Assembly: GCA_013138735.1 (NCBI GenBank)
Contig: WTCE01000041.1
Location: 1 to 64,000, forward strand
DNA: 64,000 nucleotides
Direction of reading: 5' to 3'
Origin: Crocinitomix sp.
Lineage (GTDB): Bacteria; Bacteroidota; Bacteroidia; Flavobacteriales_D; Crocinitomicaceae
Under the pieces are notes generated by a model. That model had not been told where the DNA came from, made no database searches, and worked only from the letters and a program-made list of their open reading frames with translations. The position numbers were made by a program, and so were the translations under genes. Of this stretch, positions 44,834 to 54,530 are shown piece after piece. Every line of letters begins with the position of its first letter. Position 1 is the stretch's first letter.

Positions 44834-46957
44834 ATGCCTAGTACGTATAAAACACCTGGTGTCTATATCGAAGAGATTTCGACACTCCCGGCCTCCATTG
44901 CACAAGTGGAGACTGCCATTCCTGCTTTTGTAGGATTTACAAAAGATGCCAAAAAGAATGGAAAGGGCATCACGAATAAACCAACGAGAATAGTATCTCT
45001 ATTGGAATTTGAAACCTATTTTGGTAAAGGACCAGATGATTTAGGTGTTGACGTATATCTTAATACAGATAATTCAGTAGATAATATCGAATTCTCATCT
45101 AGCTTCTGTCTTTATGATAGTATGCGTATGTTCTTTTCGAATGGTGGCGGACCTTGTTATATCGTTTCTGTAGGAAATTATGATACTGTAAACACAGCTT
45201 TTTTCACGCTGTTAGCTGATGGGGTTGAAGCCTTAAGGAAAGAGGATGAACCCACTTTAATTCTTTTTCCTGATGCCGTGCAAGTTGAATTGCCAGTAGC
45301 AGATCAGCCCAATCATAAAGCGTTTTTAGGGACATTGCAAAAAACAGCCTTAAAGCAATGTAATGATTTACAAGATCGGTTCTGTATTTTCGATTTATTA
45401 AATGGGGATGTTGAATTAAATATTCCTGATGCAGGTGGAGAAACACCAGATAAAGCATTTAGAAATAATATTGGCGTGCAATATTTAAAATATGGTGCAT
45501 CCTACTACCCAAATCTTAAAACAACTTTAAGTTTTGAATTTGGCTATGAAAATATTTCAAAAATAGAAAAGAGTGGTGCTTCCGTTTCGCTTTCTGCCAT
45601 TAGTATTGATCCAACATATGTAGATCACTTAGTAAGCGTGATTGCAGATTCTGAGGAATTTAAGGCCTATACCTATGATCCAGGTGCTGACACTATATTC
45701 ACCGCAACATCATTGTTAGATGTAGCTCCAATTAATGCGGAAGACGTATACAATGGTTTCGGAGTAATTGGTGATTTCTATGGGGTTACTACAGCTGCTC
45801 AAGCCAAAAATCAAGTAATCGCTAAGATTCAATACATGTATTTCATGCTCGAATCTTTCGTTACTATGGTTCATGCGGATATAATGGATGAAGATCTAGA
45901 TGATGATGGTGTCACAAAAGATGACTTGAATCTAGCACATGAAGCTATGATTGATACAACTGACAGTCGAGTTTATGACATCCTAAAGAAGTTACACTTC
46001 TATAATGGAAGTTATTCAACAAAAGGAACAACAGCAGTAATGGCAGATGTTACTGATTTGGGAGTTGTACCAGCTACAGGTGCGCTTACTAATTTTGGTG
46101 CAACTGTAACGGTTACTTATGTTCTCGCGGCCGCATTAATTAGTGATGCCACTCTAGCAGCCGATTCCATTTACGGTGACGGATTAGCACCTGCAACGCA
46201 AGTAGCCATTGCTGCTATTGCAGCTCCTGCTTTGCAAGAATTGTATGAAGAAATTGCAAGTCTCTATCGCGATTATGAAGCGACAGTTAAACTGAGAAAA
46301 GATAATTTAGAACTCTTAATTCAAGATACGAATTCAATTTATGCAAACATTGTTGCGGCAGTTAAAAAAGAAGGACTCGTATTACCTCCAAGTGGAGCTG
46401 TAGCTGGAGTTTATGCAGCAACGGATAATGAGCGTGGTGTATGGGTTGCTCCTGCAAACAGAAGTTTAAACTCTGTAGTTGGACCAAGTGTTAACGTTAC
46501 TGCGTCAGATCAATCTGGCTTAAATGTAGATGTTACAGCTGGTAAATCAATCAATGCAATTCGTTCTTTCACAGGACGTGGAACATTAATTTGGGGAGCA
46601 AGAACAACTGCAGGTAACAGTAACGAGTGGAGATATGTTCCCGTTAGAAGACTGTTCAACATGATTGAAGAATCAGTGAAAAAAGCAACCGAATTTGTTG
46701 TTTTCGAACCGAATGATAAAAATACATGGGTACGTACCAAAGCAATGATTGATAATTTCTTGAATTCTATTTGGAAAGCGGGCGGATTAGCAGGTGCTAA
46801 GCCAGAACATGCTTATATCGTGAAAGTAGGCTTAGGTGAAACTATGACAGCGCAGGATATTTTAGAAGGTAGAATGATTGTTGAAATTCATTTAGCAGCT
46901 GTTCGACCAGCAGAATTTATCATCTTAAGATTCATGCACAAATTACAAGAATCATAA
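44834..46957 (+). CDS. eCIS contractile sheath protein
   Basis: A 707-residue phage-tail-sheath-like protein. The N-terminus (YKTPGVYIEEISTLPASIAQVETAIPAFVGFTKDA) and the C-terminal arm (GRMIVEIHLAAVRPAEFIILRFMHKLQE) are the classical sheath ends that interlock by strand exchange. The middle is longer than usual for a sheath and contains an Ala-rich insert about residues 396-460, plus the typical NERGVWVAPANRSLNSVVG and AIRSFTGRGTLIWGARTT blocks. It is the only sheath gene seen; Afp and PVC carry three, whereas MAC and AlgoCIS-type systems have fewer. Confidence 0.95.
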   Translation: MPSTYKTPGVYIEEISTLPASIAQVETAIPAFVGFTKDAKKNGKGITNKPTRIVSLLEFETYFGKGPDDLGVDVYLNTDNSVDNIEFSSSFCLYDSMRMFFSNGGGPCYIVSVGNYDTVNTAFFTLLADGVEALRKEDEPTLILFPDAVQVELPVADQPNHKAFLGTLQKTALKQCNDLQDRFCIFDLLNGDVELNIPDAGGETPDKAFRNNIGVQYLKYGASYYPNLKTTLSFEFGYENISKIEKSGASVSLSAISIDPTYVDHLVSVIADSEEFKAYTYDPGADTIFTATSLLDVAPINAEDVYNGFGVIGDFYGVTTAAQAKNQVIAKIQYMYFMLESFVTMVHADIMDEDLDDDGVTKDDLNLAHEAMIDTTDSRVYDILKKLHFYNGSYSTKGTTAVMADVTDLGVVPATGALTNFGATVTVTYVLAAALISDATLAADSIYGDGLAPATQVAIAAIAAPALQELYEEIASLYRDYEATVKLRKDNLELLIQDTNSIYANIVAAVKKEGLVLPPSGAVAGVYAATDNERGVWVAPANRSLNSVVGPSVNVTASDQSGLNVDVTAGKSINAIRSFTGRGTLIWGARTTAGNSNEWRYVPVRRLFNMIEESVKKATEFVVFEPNDKNTWVRTKAMIDNFLNSIWKAGGLAGAKPEHAYIVKVGLGETMTAQDILEGRMIVEIHLAAVRPAEFIILRFMHKLQES

Positions 46958-46980
46958 GATTAATAAATGGACATAAGCTA

Positions 46981-47014
46981 TTGTTATTGCGAGAATGCAA
47001 TGAAATAGTAACAA
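46981..47014 (+). promoter_or_regulatory. Hairpin between sheath and tube genes
   Basis: TTGTTA...TAACAA with an inner ATTGC...GCAAT stem forms an interrupted hairpin in the 95-bp gap, the largest inside the operon. It may act in RNA processing or in adjusting the sheath-to-tube ratio. No T-run follows, so full termination is unlikely. Confidence 0.35.
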
Positions 47015-47052
47015 CAAAAATTAAATAGAACTTAATATTAAATACATAAAAT

Positions 47053-47487
47053 ATGGCAACTAATTATCCAATAACAGCATTCCATTTCAGAGTTGAATGG
47101 GGTGGAGCTACAGGCGCATTTACCGAAGCTTCTGGACTAAATTTAGAGCATCAAGTAGTTGAATATCGTGATGGATTAAGCAAAACGTATTCAACCATTA
47201 AAATGCCAGGAATGAATACCAACGGTGAGATTACACTCAAACGCGGAATTTTCAGAAAAAACAATGAATTCTATGATTGGTGGAATACTGTTTCAATGAA
47301 TGAAGTGGAAAGACGTGACATTACTGTTAGTCTTTTAGATGAAAATCATGAAGCAACAATGGTATGGAAATTCACGGACGCATGGCCTTCTAAAATTGAG
47401 GGAGCAAGTTTGAATTCAACTGGAAACGAAGTCGCGATTGAATCCATTACATTGGTTCATGAAGGGATGACTATATCCAATGATTAA
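47053..47487 (+). CDS. eCIS inner tube protein (gp19-like)
   Basis: A 144-residue T4 gp19-like tube protein (phage tail tube family, Pvc1-like). The signature is the N-terminal TAFHFRVEWGG with TEASGLNLEHQVVEYRDG, then KMPGMNTNGEITLKRGIF and the closing NEVAIESITLVHEGM. Hexameric rings of this protein stack into the tube inside the sheath. Its stop shares a base with the next gene's start (TAATGAG overlap). Confidence 0.95.
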   Translation: MATNYPITAFHFRVEWGGATGAFTEASGLNLEHQVVEYRDGLSKTYSTIKMPGMNTNGEITLKRGIFRKNNEFYDWWNTVSMNEVERRDITVSLLDENHEATMVWKFTDAWPSKIEGASLNSTGNEVAIESITLVHEGMTISND

Positions 47488-47939
47488 TGAGTTTATTATT
47501 TGAAAGGCCACCTTCGGGTTTTCATTTCGCAGTTATATTTGAATTATTGCCTCAGGCACCTAGTGATTTTAGGTTCCAAGAAGTTTCGGGGCTTACATCA
47601 ACTGTTGAAACAGAAGATTTTAAAGAAGGTGGTGAGAATAGATTTACGCATAAACTACCTAAAAGAAGTAGTTATAGTTCCCTTGAACTAAAGCGTGGCA
47701 TGTTTACAGGCTCGTTTATTGTGGATTGGTGTCGAGAAGCGATTGAGAATTTCAATTTCAAACCGGTAAACATTACCGTTATGCTTTTGAATGATCTGCA
47801 TCTGCCCATTGCAGGGTGGTATGTTGTAAACGCCTATCCCATTGAATGGAGTACTTCTGGTTTCAACGCCCAATCAAGCGACTTAGTGGTGGAATCTATT
47901 AAACTCAATTATTCATACTTCAACACCTTAAGAATTTAA
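47487..47939 (+). CDS. eCIS second tube protein, likely tube initiator
   Basis: A 150-residue paralogue of the tube protein (FHFAVIFELLPQAPSDFRFQEVSGLTSTVETEDFKEGG ... LELKRGMFTGSFIVDWC ... ESIKLNYSYFNTLRI). In PVC-type particles a separate tube-like protein (Pvc5) forms the first ring on the baseplate; this one's divergence and position fit that role. It overlaps the first tube gene by one base. Confidence 0.9.
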   Translation: MSLLFERPPSGFHFAVIFELLPQAPSDFRFQEVSGLTSTVETEDFKEGGENRFTHKLPKRSSYSSLELKRGMFTGSFIVDWCREAIENFNFKPVNITVMLLNDLHLPIAGWYVVNAYPIEWSTSGFNAQSSDLVVESIKLNYSYFNTLRI

Positions 47940-47945
47940 GAAAAA

Positions 47946-48116
47946 ATGCCCTTAGAGATTAAAGAAATAGTGATCACAGCTAGTGTCAGCGAATTAGTTG
48001 ACGGTGAAATGGGAATTGCTGCTTCAGGCGGAACGTCTGAAGAAAGTCGTGCGCAATTAATAGCAGATTGTGTCGAGCAAGTTTTGGAAATACTAAGTGA
48101 AAAAAGAGAACCCTGA
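47946..48116 (+). CDS. DUF5908 microprotein of the eCIS operon
   Basis: A 56-residue protein that starts PLEIKEIVITASVSEL and matches DUF5908, a short family found in contractile-injection loci between the tube and LysM genes. It is acidic, probably one beta segment followed by a helix (RAQLIADCVEQVLEILSEK). The stop overlaps the next start (ATGA), so it is translationally coupled. Function unknown; a chaperone or small baseplate filler is plausible. Confidence 0.85.
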   Translation: MPLEIKEIVITASVSELVDGEMGIAASGGTSEESRAQLIADCVEQVLEILSEKREP

Positions 48117-48868
48117 TGAGCGGCAAATTAGAAAAGTTAAGCATATTATCCTTTGAAACGGCGAAATTTGAAAAAGTCAAGCATACATATGTTGCGCTAA
48201 TTAATCCGGAACAGTTGGCGGTTGAAACAAGCATTAAGTTTGAAGACTCAGCGACCAGCGGTGCTACAAGTACTCAGAAAAATTTCAAAGGCACCAGTTC
48301 GCCTAAATTGAATATCAAATTTTTATTTGATAGCACAGGAATAATTAAGCAAGACAATCATGAAATTTCTTTCAGTTTAGGTGGAGGTTTTGACACGTCT
48401 GGAACTTCATCTGGCTCTAAATTAAGTGGCAAATCTAACGGGGGAAGTGTTGAAGAACAGATAGAGGCATTCAAACTAGTAACGTTGAAATGTGATAAAG
48501 GAACGCACGAACCAAACTATGTTAAATTGGTATATGGCGAATGGCTTTTTGTAGGGCGCCTTTCTAACTTTAAAGTCACTTATACTTTATTTGATAAGGA
48601 TGGAACAGCATTGCGTGCTACAGGTGACGCAGCATTTTCGGAATCCGTTGAAAAAACGTTCGAAGTAAAAAACAGAAAATTCGAATCCCCAGATTTGACA
48701 CATGTGAGGACGGTGCAGGAGGGGGATACACTTCACTTGATGTGCCAGACTATTTACAAAAACCCAAAATTGTATCTGGAAATTGCACGCGTGAACAAGT
48801 TGAGTAATTACAGGAAATTGACAACAGGTGAAAAATTATTCTTTCCACCAATAAAAGAATTGACCTAA
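48116..48868 (+). CDS. eCIS LysM-containing tube-baseplate adaptor (Pvc7-like)
   Basis: A 250-residue protein. The first 195 residues resemble the Pvc7/Afp7 adaptor that links spike and tube (EQLAVETSIKFE, then EPNYVKLVYGEWLFVGRLSN and YTLFDKDGTALRATGDAAF). A LysM domain fills about 196-250 (VRTVQEGDTLHLMCQTIYKN ... LTTGEKLFFPP), a module also seen at this place in T4 gp53-like and R-pyocin relatives. It sits with zero gap before the spike gene. Confidence 0.9.
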   Translation: MSGKLEKLSILSFETAKFEKVKHTYVALINPEQLAVETSIKFEDSATSGATSTQKNFKGTSSPKLNIKFLFDSTGIIKQDNHEISFSLGGGFDTSGTSSGSKLSGKSNGGSVEEQIEAFKLVTLKCDKGTHEPNYVKLVYGEWLFVGRLSNFKVTYTLFDKDGTALRATGDAAFSESVEKTFEVKNRKFESPDLTHVRTVQEGDTLHLMCQTIYKNPKLYLEIARVNKLSNYRKLTTGEKLFFPPIKELT

Positions 48869-50698
48869 ATGGCTGAAACTTTAGCAAATAACATCACTAA
48901 AGAGGCCCAGGTGCCGCATAGCTTTGAGATTTATCTCAGTGATTCACCTGTGGATGAAGGGGACGTTGTGAGTGCCGTTAATGAGCCGTTTCATATTGTG
49001 ATTGGAAAAATGGCGAATAAAATTGCCTATGCAAAACTGCTCATTGAAGACGGTCAAGTGGCGACACAAGACTTTCCAATAAGTAACGAAGATCAATATG
49101 CGCCGGGCAAATTCATCACTATTAAAATGGGAGATGTAAATGGAATGGAAACAGCCTTTAAAGGGATGATTGTAAAACATGGCATAAAAATTAAAAAGAA
49201 CAGAAAATTACATTTAACAATTGATTGTAGAGATAACGCTGTGGCAGCTACAACGCAAACCAAAAATAAATACTTCGCTGAAAACACGCTCGATTCTGAT
49301 GCGTTTAAAGAACTGCTCGGTGAGTACAAAAATGGAAAAGATCAATTAATAGACGTTTCGGGGATCGAGGACACCAATGTAGAACACGAAGGATTAGTAC
49401 AGTATAATACTACTGATTGGGATTTTATTGTAAAACGAGCCAACGCCGCAGGTCAATTAGTATATACCGATAATGGCATATTAACTACAGTTACACCCAC
49501 TATTGCAGCAAAGGAAGATTATACATTGCTTTTTGGGGATGAAATATTGGAGTTTGAAGCAGAAATTGATGCGAAAACACAATTTAATGAAGTAATTCTG
49601 AACGCTTGGGACTCATCAAAGCAAGAAATTGGAACGGAAGAATTAGGTAGTCTCGCAGGTATTGATTTAGATAAACCTGGTGATTTCAGCAATGAGGATT
49701 TATCTGCCCTTTTAAACGAGGATGGACTTAATATTAATTATCCAGGACATTTAGTGGCAGATGATTTGAAAAATTTTGTAAAAACAGAATTGATCAAATC
49801 TAAGTTGGCCCGTATAAGAGGACGTGTGTCGTTTGTCGAATCAACATTGATAAATCCTAGAAAAACCATTATGCTTGAGGGGGTAGGGAATCGATTTAAC
49901 GGTTTGGCCTATATCACAGGCGTAAGGTATGAATTTTCGAACAATATTTGGACCACTGATTTACAATTTGGATTAAGTCGTGATTGGTGCGAAAGTAGCG
50001 TCAAGGAAGTGGATCGGACAATGAATAGAATTCCAGAAATGTCTGGTTTACACATTGCCACAGTCACACGTTTAGATGACCCTTCGGGCGAAGATCGTGT
50101 AAAAGTGAGGATTCCGATTATTGATCCTAAGAGCGAAGGAGTTTGGGCAAAAATGTCTAGAACAGATGCTGGCGAACATAGAGGAATGTTCTTTCTTCCA
50201 GAGTTGGATGATGAGGTTTTAGTTGGGTTTTTAGGATGCGATCCGAGATATCCAATGATTGTTGGAATGCTGAACAGCAGTGCCAAACCAGCACCAGTTG
50301 CAGCATTGGAAAAAGATAACCTGAAGGGTTATTATTCAAAAGAGGGTAGTCGCTTAGAGTTTGATGACAAAAATAAAACGATTAAAATTCAAACATTAAG
50401 CAATAAGGAAGCTAAGAAATTGGAAGATTTCAGATCAGGCACGCCAGATCTAGAAAAGAATAATACCATTTTTATTGACGATAAGAAAGGAACAATTCTA
50501 ATCAAAGATAAAAATGGGAATCACATCAAATTTAGCGACAAAGAAATTCACATTTTTGGTAAAAAAAGGATCAATATAGAAGCACCAGACGTGTTTATTA
50601 AAGCAACTAAAAAACTAGAGACAGATACTGGTAAAAGTACTTTGCACGCCGGTGGTGAAACAAAAATAACGGGTTCACCAATTAATTTAAACCCATAA
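48869..50698 (+). CDS. eCIS VgrG-like spike protein (Pvc8-like)
   Basis: A 609-residue trimeric spike protein equivalent to fused T4 gp27-gp5 without lysozyme. The hub domains span about 1-390, followed by an OB-fold (SGLHIATVTRLDDPSGEDRVKVRIP ... VWAKMSRTDAGEHRGMFFLPELDDEVLVGFLGCDPRYPMIVGML) and a C-terminal beta-helix (FIDDKKGTILIKDKNGNHIKFSDKEIHIFGKKRINI). It ends where the PAAR gene starts (overlap of one base), as the PAAR cone sits on its tip. Confidence 0.94.
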   Translation: MAETLANNITKEAQVPHSFEIYLSDSPVDEGDVVSAVNEPFHIVIGKMANKIAYAKLLIEDGQVATQDFPISNEDQYAPGKFITIKMGDVNGMETAFKGMIVKHGIKIKKNRKLHLTIDCRDNAVAATTQTKNKYFAENTLDSDAFKELLGEYKNGKDQLIDVSGIEDTNVEHEGLVQYNTTDWDFIVKRANAAGQLVYTDNGILTTVTPTIAAKEDYTLLFGDEILEFEAEIDAKTQFNEVILNAWDSSKQEIGTEELGSLAGIDLDKPGDFSNEDLSALLNEDGLNINYPGHLVADDLKNFVKTELIKSKLARIRGRVSFVESTLINPRKTIMLEGVGNRFNGLAYITGVRYEFSNNIWTTDLQFGLSRDWCESSVKEVDRTMNRIPEMSGLHIATVTRLDDPSGEDRVKVRIPIIDPKSEGVWAKMSRTDAGEHRGMFFLPELDDEVLVGFLGCDPRYPMIVGMLNSSAKPAPVAALEKDNLKGYYSKEGSRLEFDDKNKTIKIQTLSNKEAKKLEDFRSGTPDLEKNNTIFIDDKKGTILIKDKNGNHIKFSDKEIHIFGKKRINIEAPDVFIKATKKLETDTGKSTLHAGGETKITGSPINLNP

Positions 50699-50988
50699 TG
50701 GCAGCAGCAGCAAAAATATCAGATAAGCACTTTTGTCCTAAGGTTGAACCAGGATCAGGTCCGCACAAGGGATTAAATATAATTATGGGAAGTGCTGATG
50801 TTTTTATTAATGGATTGGGGGCGGCGCGTAAAGGAGATTTGGCGCCTTGTATCGGTCCTCCCGATAGTATTTCTGAAGGTTCATCAAAGGTCAACATAAA
50901 TGGTAAACCGGCAGCTAGAGAGGGTGATCCTACAAAACATGAGGGCAAAATTATGTCAGGTAGTGATAACGTGAATATTGGTGGATAA
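50698..50988 (+). CDS. eCIS PAAR-domain spike tip
   Basis: A 96-residue single PAAR domain, the cone that sharpens the spike and can carry effectors. The repeats GPHKGLNIIMGSADVFINGLGAARKGDLAPC and SSKVNINGKPAAREGDPTKHEGKI are typical, with His and Cys residues placed to bind one metal ion. No extension domain is fused, so it does not itself carry a toxin. Confidence 0.94.
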   Translation: MAAAAKISDKHFCPKVEPGSGPHKGLNIIMGSADVFINGLGAARKGDLAPCIGPPDSISEGSSKVNINGKPAAREGDPTKHEGKIMSGSDNVNIGG

Positions 50989-51014
50989 TAAATAATTAAA
51001 GTAAAAAAGAAGAA

Positions 51015-51434
51015 ATGAACAGCAAAGAATTGGATACGCTTTTTCTTGGAAGAGGTTGGGGATTTCCGCCAACATTTAATAAGGGAGATAGAAGCCTAGA
51101 AATGGTGAGTGGCGAAATTGACATTCGTCAAAGTTTAGGAATTCTTCTAAGCACAACTCTTGGCGAACGAACCATTCACCCAGATTTTGGTTGTCAATTG
51201 GACGAATACTTATTTCAACCCATGACAACCAGTTTAACCACTCTAGTAAAAGATATTGTAGAAAGAGCAATTGTAGAACACGAATCTAGAATTGAATTAC
51301 TCGGGATAAATTTAAATTTAGAACAAGAAGTAGAAGGAGTATTGCTCCTTGAAATTGAATACCTGATTAGCGCAACAAATTCACGGAGTAATTATGTCTA
51401 TCCCTTCTATTTAGAAGAAGGAACTAATACCTAA
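51015..51434 (+). CDS. eCIS gp25-like baseplate wedge protein
   Basis: A 139-residue gp25/GPW-family protein, comparable to Pvc9 and T4 gp25, which starts sheath assembly on the baseplate. The diagnostic segment is IDIRQSLGILLSTTLGERTIHPDFGCQLDEYLF. The 2-bp gap to the next gene indicates co-translation with the large wedge protein. Confidence 0.94.
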   Translation: MNSKELDTLFLGRGWGFPPTFNKGDRSLEMVSGEIDIRQSLGILLSTTLGERTIHPDFGCQLDEYLFQPMTTSLTTLVKDIVERAIVEHESRIELLGINLNLEQEVEGVLLLEIEYLISATNSRSNYVYPFYLEEGTNT

Positions 51435-51436
51435 TC

Positions 51437-54400
51437 ATGCCAGAGCAAAATTGTAATAAAATAAATCCATTAAGACTGCAAGGAACGGCACAGGAAGACC
51501 GATCCCCAAAATTGTTGGATCCTGATTTGGTAAAAATCGACGGTAAAACACCGCAAGATTATCATGACATTATTACCAAATTGGCAGGAATTACCCAGTA
51601 CTATAATTCTAATAATCGACGAGACGGAGATTGGGAAGCATTTTTCAATGGAATCACATCAGAAAGTGATGATCCGCACTTAGCATTATTTAATGCATTT
51701 ATAGAATTAATAAAGTATGCCCAAAACGATATTAATGACCTTACCGAAAAACATTTAGCCTTTTATTATGAAGATGTTTTACAAATTGCAAAAAAGGCCG
51801 CAACACCAGATGAAGCACATATTCTATTTACATTAGCCAATAATATTAACGCACATTTAGTAGAAGACGAAACAGCACTAAAGGCGGGTAAAGATGCTAA
51901 TGGAAAAGGAAGGGTATTTGCCACAAATGATGAAATAGTTGTTAATAATGCAAAAATTTCAGGCCTTAAGTCAGTCTTTACAAAAGTAGATGACGTAACT
52001 GGAATTCAAAAGGTTTATGCCGCTCAAATTGCAAATTCAGGAGATGGAATCGGTGGAGATTTGGATGAAGAAAATCCTAAATGGGCTGCTTTTGGAAAAC
52101 CTCAAGCAGGATTGGATTCAGTAACCATGGAAGACGCGGCATTGGGCTTCGCCATTGTTAGCCCGTTTTTATTGATGAAAGAAGGGGTAAGAACGCTTGA
52201 GTTGACATTTACATTTGTTTCTACTCATGAAATTGAAGCAACAGATTTAACGGTTGATGACTTCACAATATATCTTTCTGGTGAGGAAGAGTGGATTAGT
52301 GTTACACCTACAGCAGTTTCTGTACCAAGTACTTCAACATTCGCTATAAGTTTCTCTTTGGCAGCAGACGAAAAACCTGTAATGGGATATGATGAGGATG
52401 TTTTTGAAGAAAATTATAACACTACCGAACCAATTTTGAAACTTTTGGTGAATCAATCTGATTCAAAAAATGTTTATTCCAAATTACTCAAATATGGGCT
52501 AAGTTCAGTAGCAATAAACTTAGCTGTCAACGGTGTAACGGAATTGGTTTTGCAAAATGAAACGGGAACATTAGATCCTTCAAAACCATTTGCACCCTTC
52601 GCTTCGCAACCTGTAATAGGTTCTGAATTTTATATTGGAAGTAAAGAGATTTTTAGTAAACCTTTGACTGATTTAAGATTTGATATTGATTGGCAAGATA
52701 GGCCGTCCGTTTTCAATGATGTATATGATGAGTACAGCAGTTCTACGATCAATACTTCCGATTTTAAAATTAAACTGAATGCCTTAAGAGCAAAAAGTTG
52801 GGGGCATTACCTTTCTGAAGATGATATTAATTTGTTTGATGATGCAACAGATGATATTATTGGTACAGCATCCCTCGGTTCGGTATTTGATAAAGTGGTT
52901 GATGTTGCCGATTTTGACGAATATGCAACAAGTTTAAATAATGGCTTTGTACGAATGGAACTTACTGGCCCCAATGATACTTCTAATGGGTTAATTGCAT
53001 TTGGACATGGACAATATCAAGATCTATACGTAACGGCATCCATCAATAAATCAAGGTGGGATATCGATCCAGATACGGTAGTATTACCGAAAAAACCTTA
53101 TACCCCCAAAATAAAATCAATCGCCGTAAATTATTCGGCGGCACTAACAATTAGTTTAGTCGCAAGTCCGTCAAGCGATTCAATAGATGGCAGTTTTTTC
53201 CATATTGGACCTTTCGGGATTGTTGAAAAAGAACCAGTTTTGGCGGTGGGCGTTGGTTTTATTCCTGAATTTATAAATGAAGGAAATTTTTATGTTGGAT
53301 TGGAAGACTTAGTGCTACCCCAAAATCTGAATATTTTATTCCAAGTGGCAGAAGGAAGCGAAAATCCAGATTTATTGCCAGCCGAGATTCAATGGAAGTA
53401 TTTAGTGAATAATGTATGGCATAAGTTTGTCTCAACAGAAATTTTAGGCGATTCAACCAATGGATTGATTAATTCTGGAATCATAAAACTTGCTTTGCCA
53501 AAAACCATGAATGATGATAATACATGGTTACCACCAAATTACTATTGGCTTAAAGGTGAAGTTTTAACCGAATCCGATTCAGTATGCGAGCTAATTAATT
53601 TGCATCCACAAGCCATTACAGCCACTTTTAGCGATAATGAAAATGATGTTTCGCATTTAGCGGATCCTTTAGAAGCTGAAACAGTTAACAAATTGGCAAG
53701 TAGCAATAGCGCTATTCGCAAAGTAGAGCAGCCTTATGCCTCATTTAAGGGGAAATTACCCGAAGAAGAGGATAATTATTACCAACGAGTAGCAGAACGT
53801 TTACGCCATAAAAATCGCGCGATCACAATTTGGGATTATGAACGAATTGTATTGGAAGAATTTCCTTCCATTTACAAAATAAAATGTTTGAATCACACGC
53901 GAATGACTGTTAAGTATTCTGAGCAAGCTCCAGGCAATGTATCGCTCGTTGTTATTTCAAACCTTAGAAATCAAAACGCAATAAACCCATTTCAACCGAC
54001 TACAAGTTTAGCCACGCTTCAAGCGATTGCGGCCTTTTTAGAACCTTTGAAAAATCCTTTCACAACATTGCATGTGAAAAACCCATATTTCGAAGAAATT
54101 AAAGTCAAGTTTAATGTGCGTTTATTACCCAATAAAGATGAAGGTTTTTATGAATTGCAATTAGAAATTGATTTGAAAAAATACCTGTCTCCATGGGCTT
54201 ATGAAGAAGGAGAGGATATTTCTTTTGACGGTATAATTCACAAGTCAAAAATTATAAATTTCATTGAAGAGTTAGACTATGTTGATTATTTGACATGTTT
54301 TGAAATGTATCATGTTATTGAAGGTGATGAATCAAACTTAAAAGATACAAATCAAGCAGAAGCATCCAAGTCAAGTGCAATTCTAGTTTCATCTGGTTCA

Positions 54401-54526
54401 CATGCTGTAACAGTACTAACAACAGACGATTGTGCTTGTGATGGAGATAACGTTATAAATGAAACAATTACGGATGGCATTGGAGCAATGACCGTCAATT
54501 ACGACCTATTAGTTAATAAACCATAA
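51437..54526 (+). CDS. eCIS large baseplate wedge protein (Pvc11/gp6-like)
   Basis: A 1029-residue baseplate-J/gp6-like protein. The block YQRVAERLRHKNRAITIWDYERIVLEEFPSIYKIKCLNH at about residues 780-815 is characteristic of Pvc11-type proteins, followed by a KVKFNVRLLPNKDEG strand region. The middle (about 230-760) is beta-rich and poorly conserved in style. It would pair with the second wedge protein at 55560 to build the baseplate ring. The C-terminus (ACDGDNVINETITDGIGA) is typical of Bacteroidota versions. Confidence 0.9.
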   Translation: MPEQNCNKINPLRLQGTAQEDRSPKLLDPDLVKIDGKTPQDYHDIITKLAGITQYYNSNNRRDGDWEAFFNGITSESDDPHLALFNAFIELIKYAQNDINDLTEKHLAFYYEDVLQIAKKAATPDEAHILFTLANNINAHLVEDETALKAGKDANGKGRVFATNDEIVVNNAKISGLKSVFTKVDDVTGIQKVYAAQIANSGDGIGGDLDEENPKWAAFGKPQAGLDSVTMEDAALGFAIVSPFLLMKEGVRTLELTFTFVSTHEIEATDLTVDDFTIYLSGEEEWISVTPTAVSVPSTSTFAISFSLAADEKPVMGYDEDVFEENYNTTEPILKLLVNQSDSKNVYSKLLKYGLSSVAINLAVNGVTELVLQNETGTLDPSKPFAPFASQPVIGSEFYIGSKEIFSKPLTDLRFDIDWQDRPSVFNDVYDEYSSSTINTSDFKIKLNALRAKSWGHYLSEDDINLFDDATDDIIGTASLGSVFDKVVDVADFDEYATSLNNGFVRMELTGPNDTSNGLIAFGHGQYQDLYVTASINKSRWDIDPDTVVLPKKPYTPKIKSIAVNYSAALTISLVASPSSDSIDGSFFHIGPFGIVEKEPVLAVGVGFIPEFINEGNFYVGLEDLVLPQNLNILFQVAEGSENPDLLPAEIQWKYLVNNVWHKFVSTEILGDSTNGLINSGIIKLALPKTMNDDNTWLPPNYYWLKGEVLTESDSVCELINLHPQAITATFSDNENDVSHLADPLEAETVNKLASSNSAIRKVEQPYASFKGKLPEEEDNYYQRVAERLRHKNRAITIWDYERIVLEEFPSIYKIKCLNHTRMTVKYSEQAPGNVSLVVISNLRNQNAINPFQPTTSLATLQAIAAFLEPLKNPFTTLHVKNPYFEEIKVKFNVRLLPNKDEGFYELQLEIDLKKYLSPWAYEEGEDISFDGIIHKSKIINFIEELDYVDYLTCFEMYHVIEGDESNLKDTNQAEASKSSAILVSSGSHAVTVLTTDDCACDGDNVINETITDGIGAMTVNYDLLVNKP

Positions 54527-54530
54527 TATT

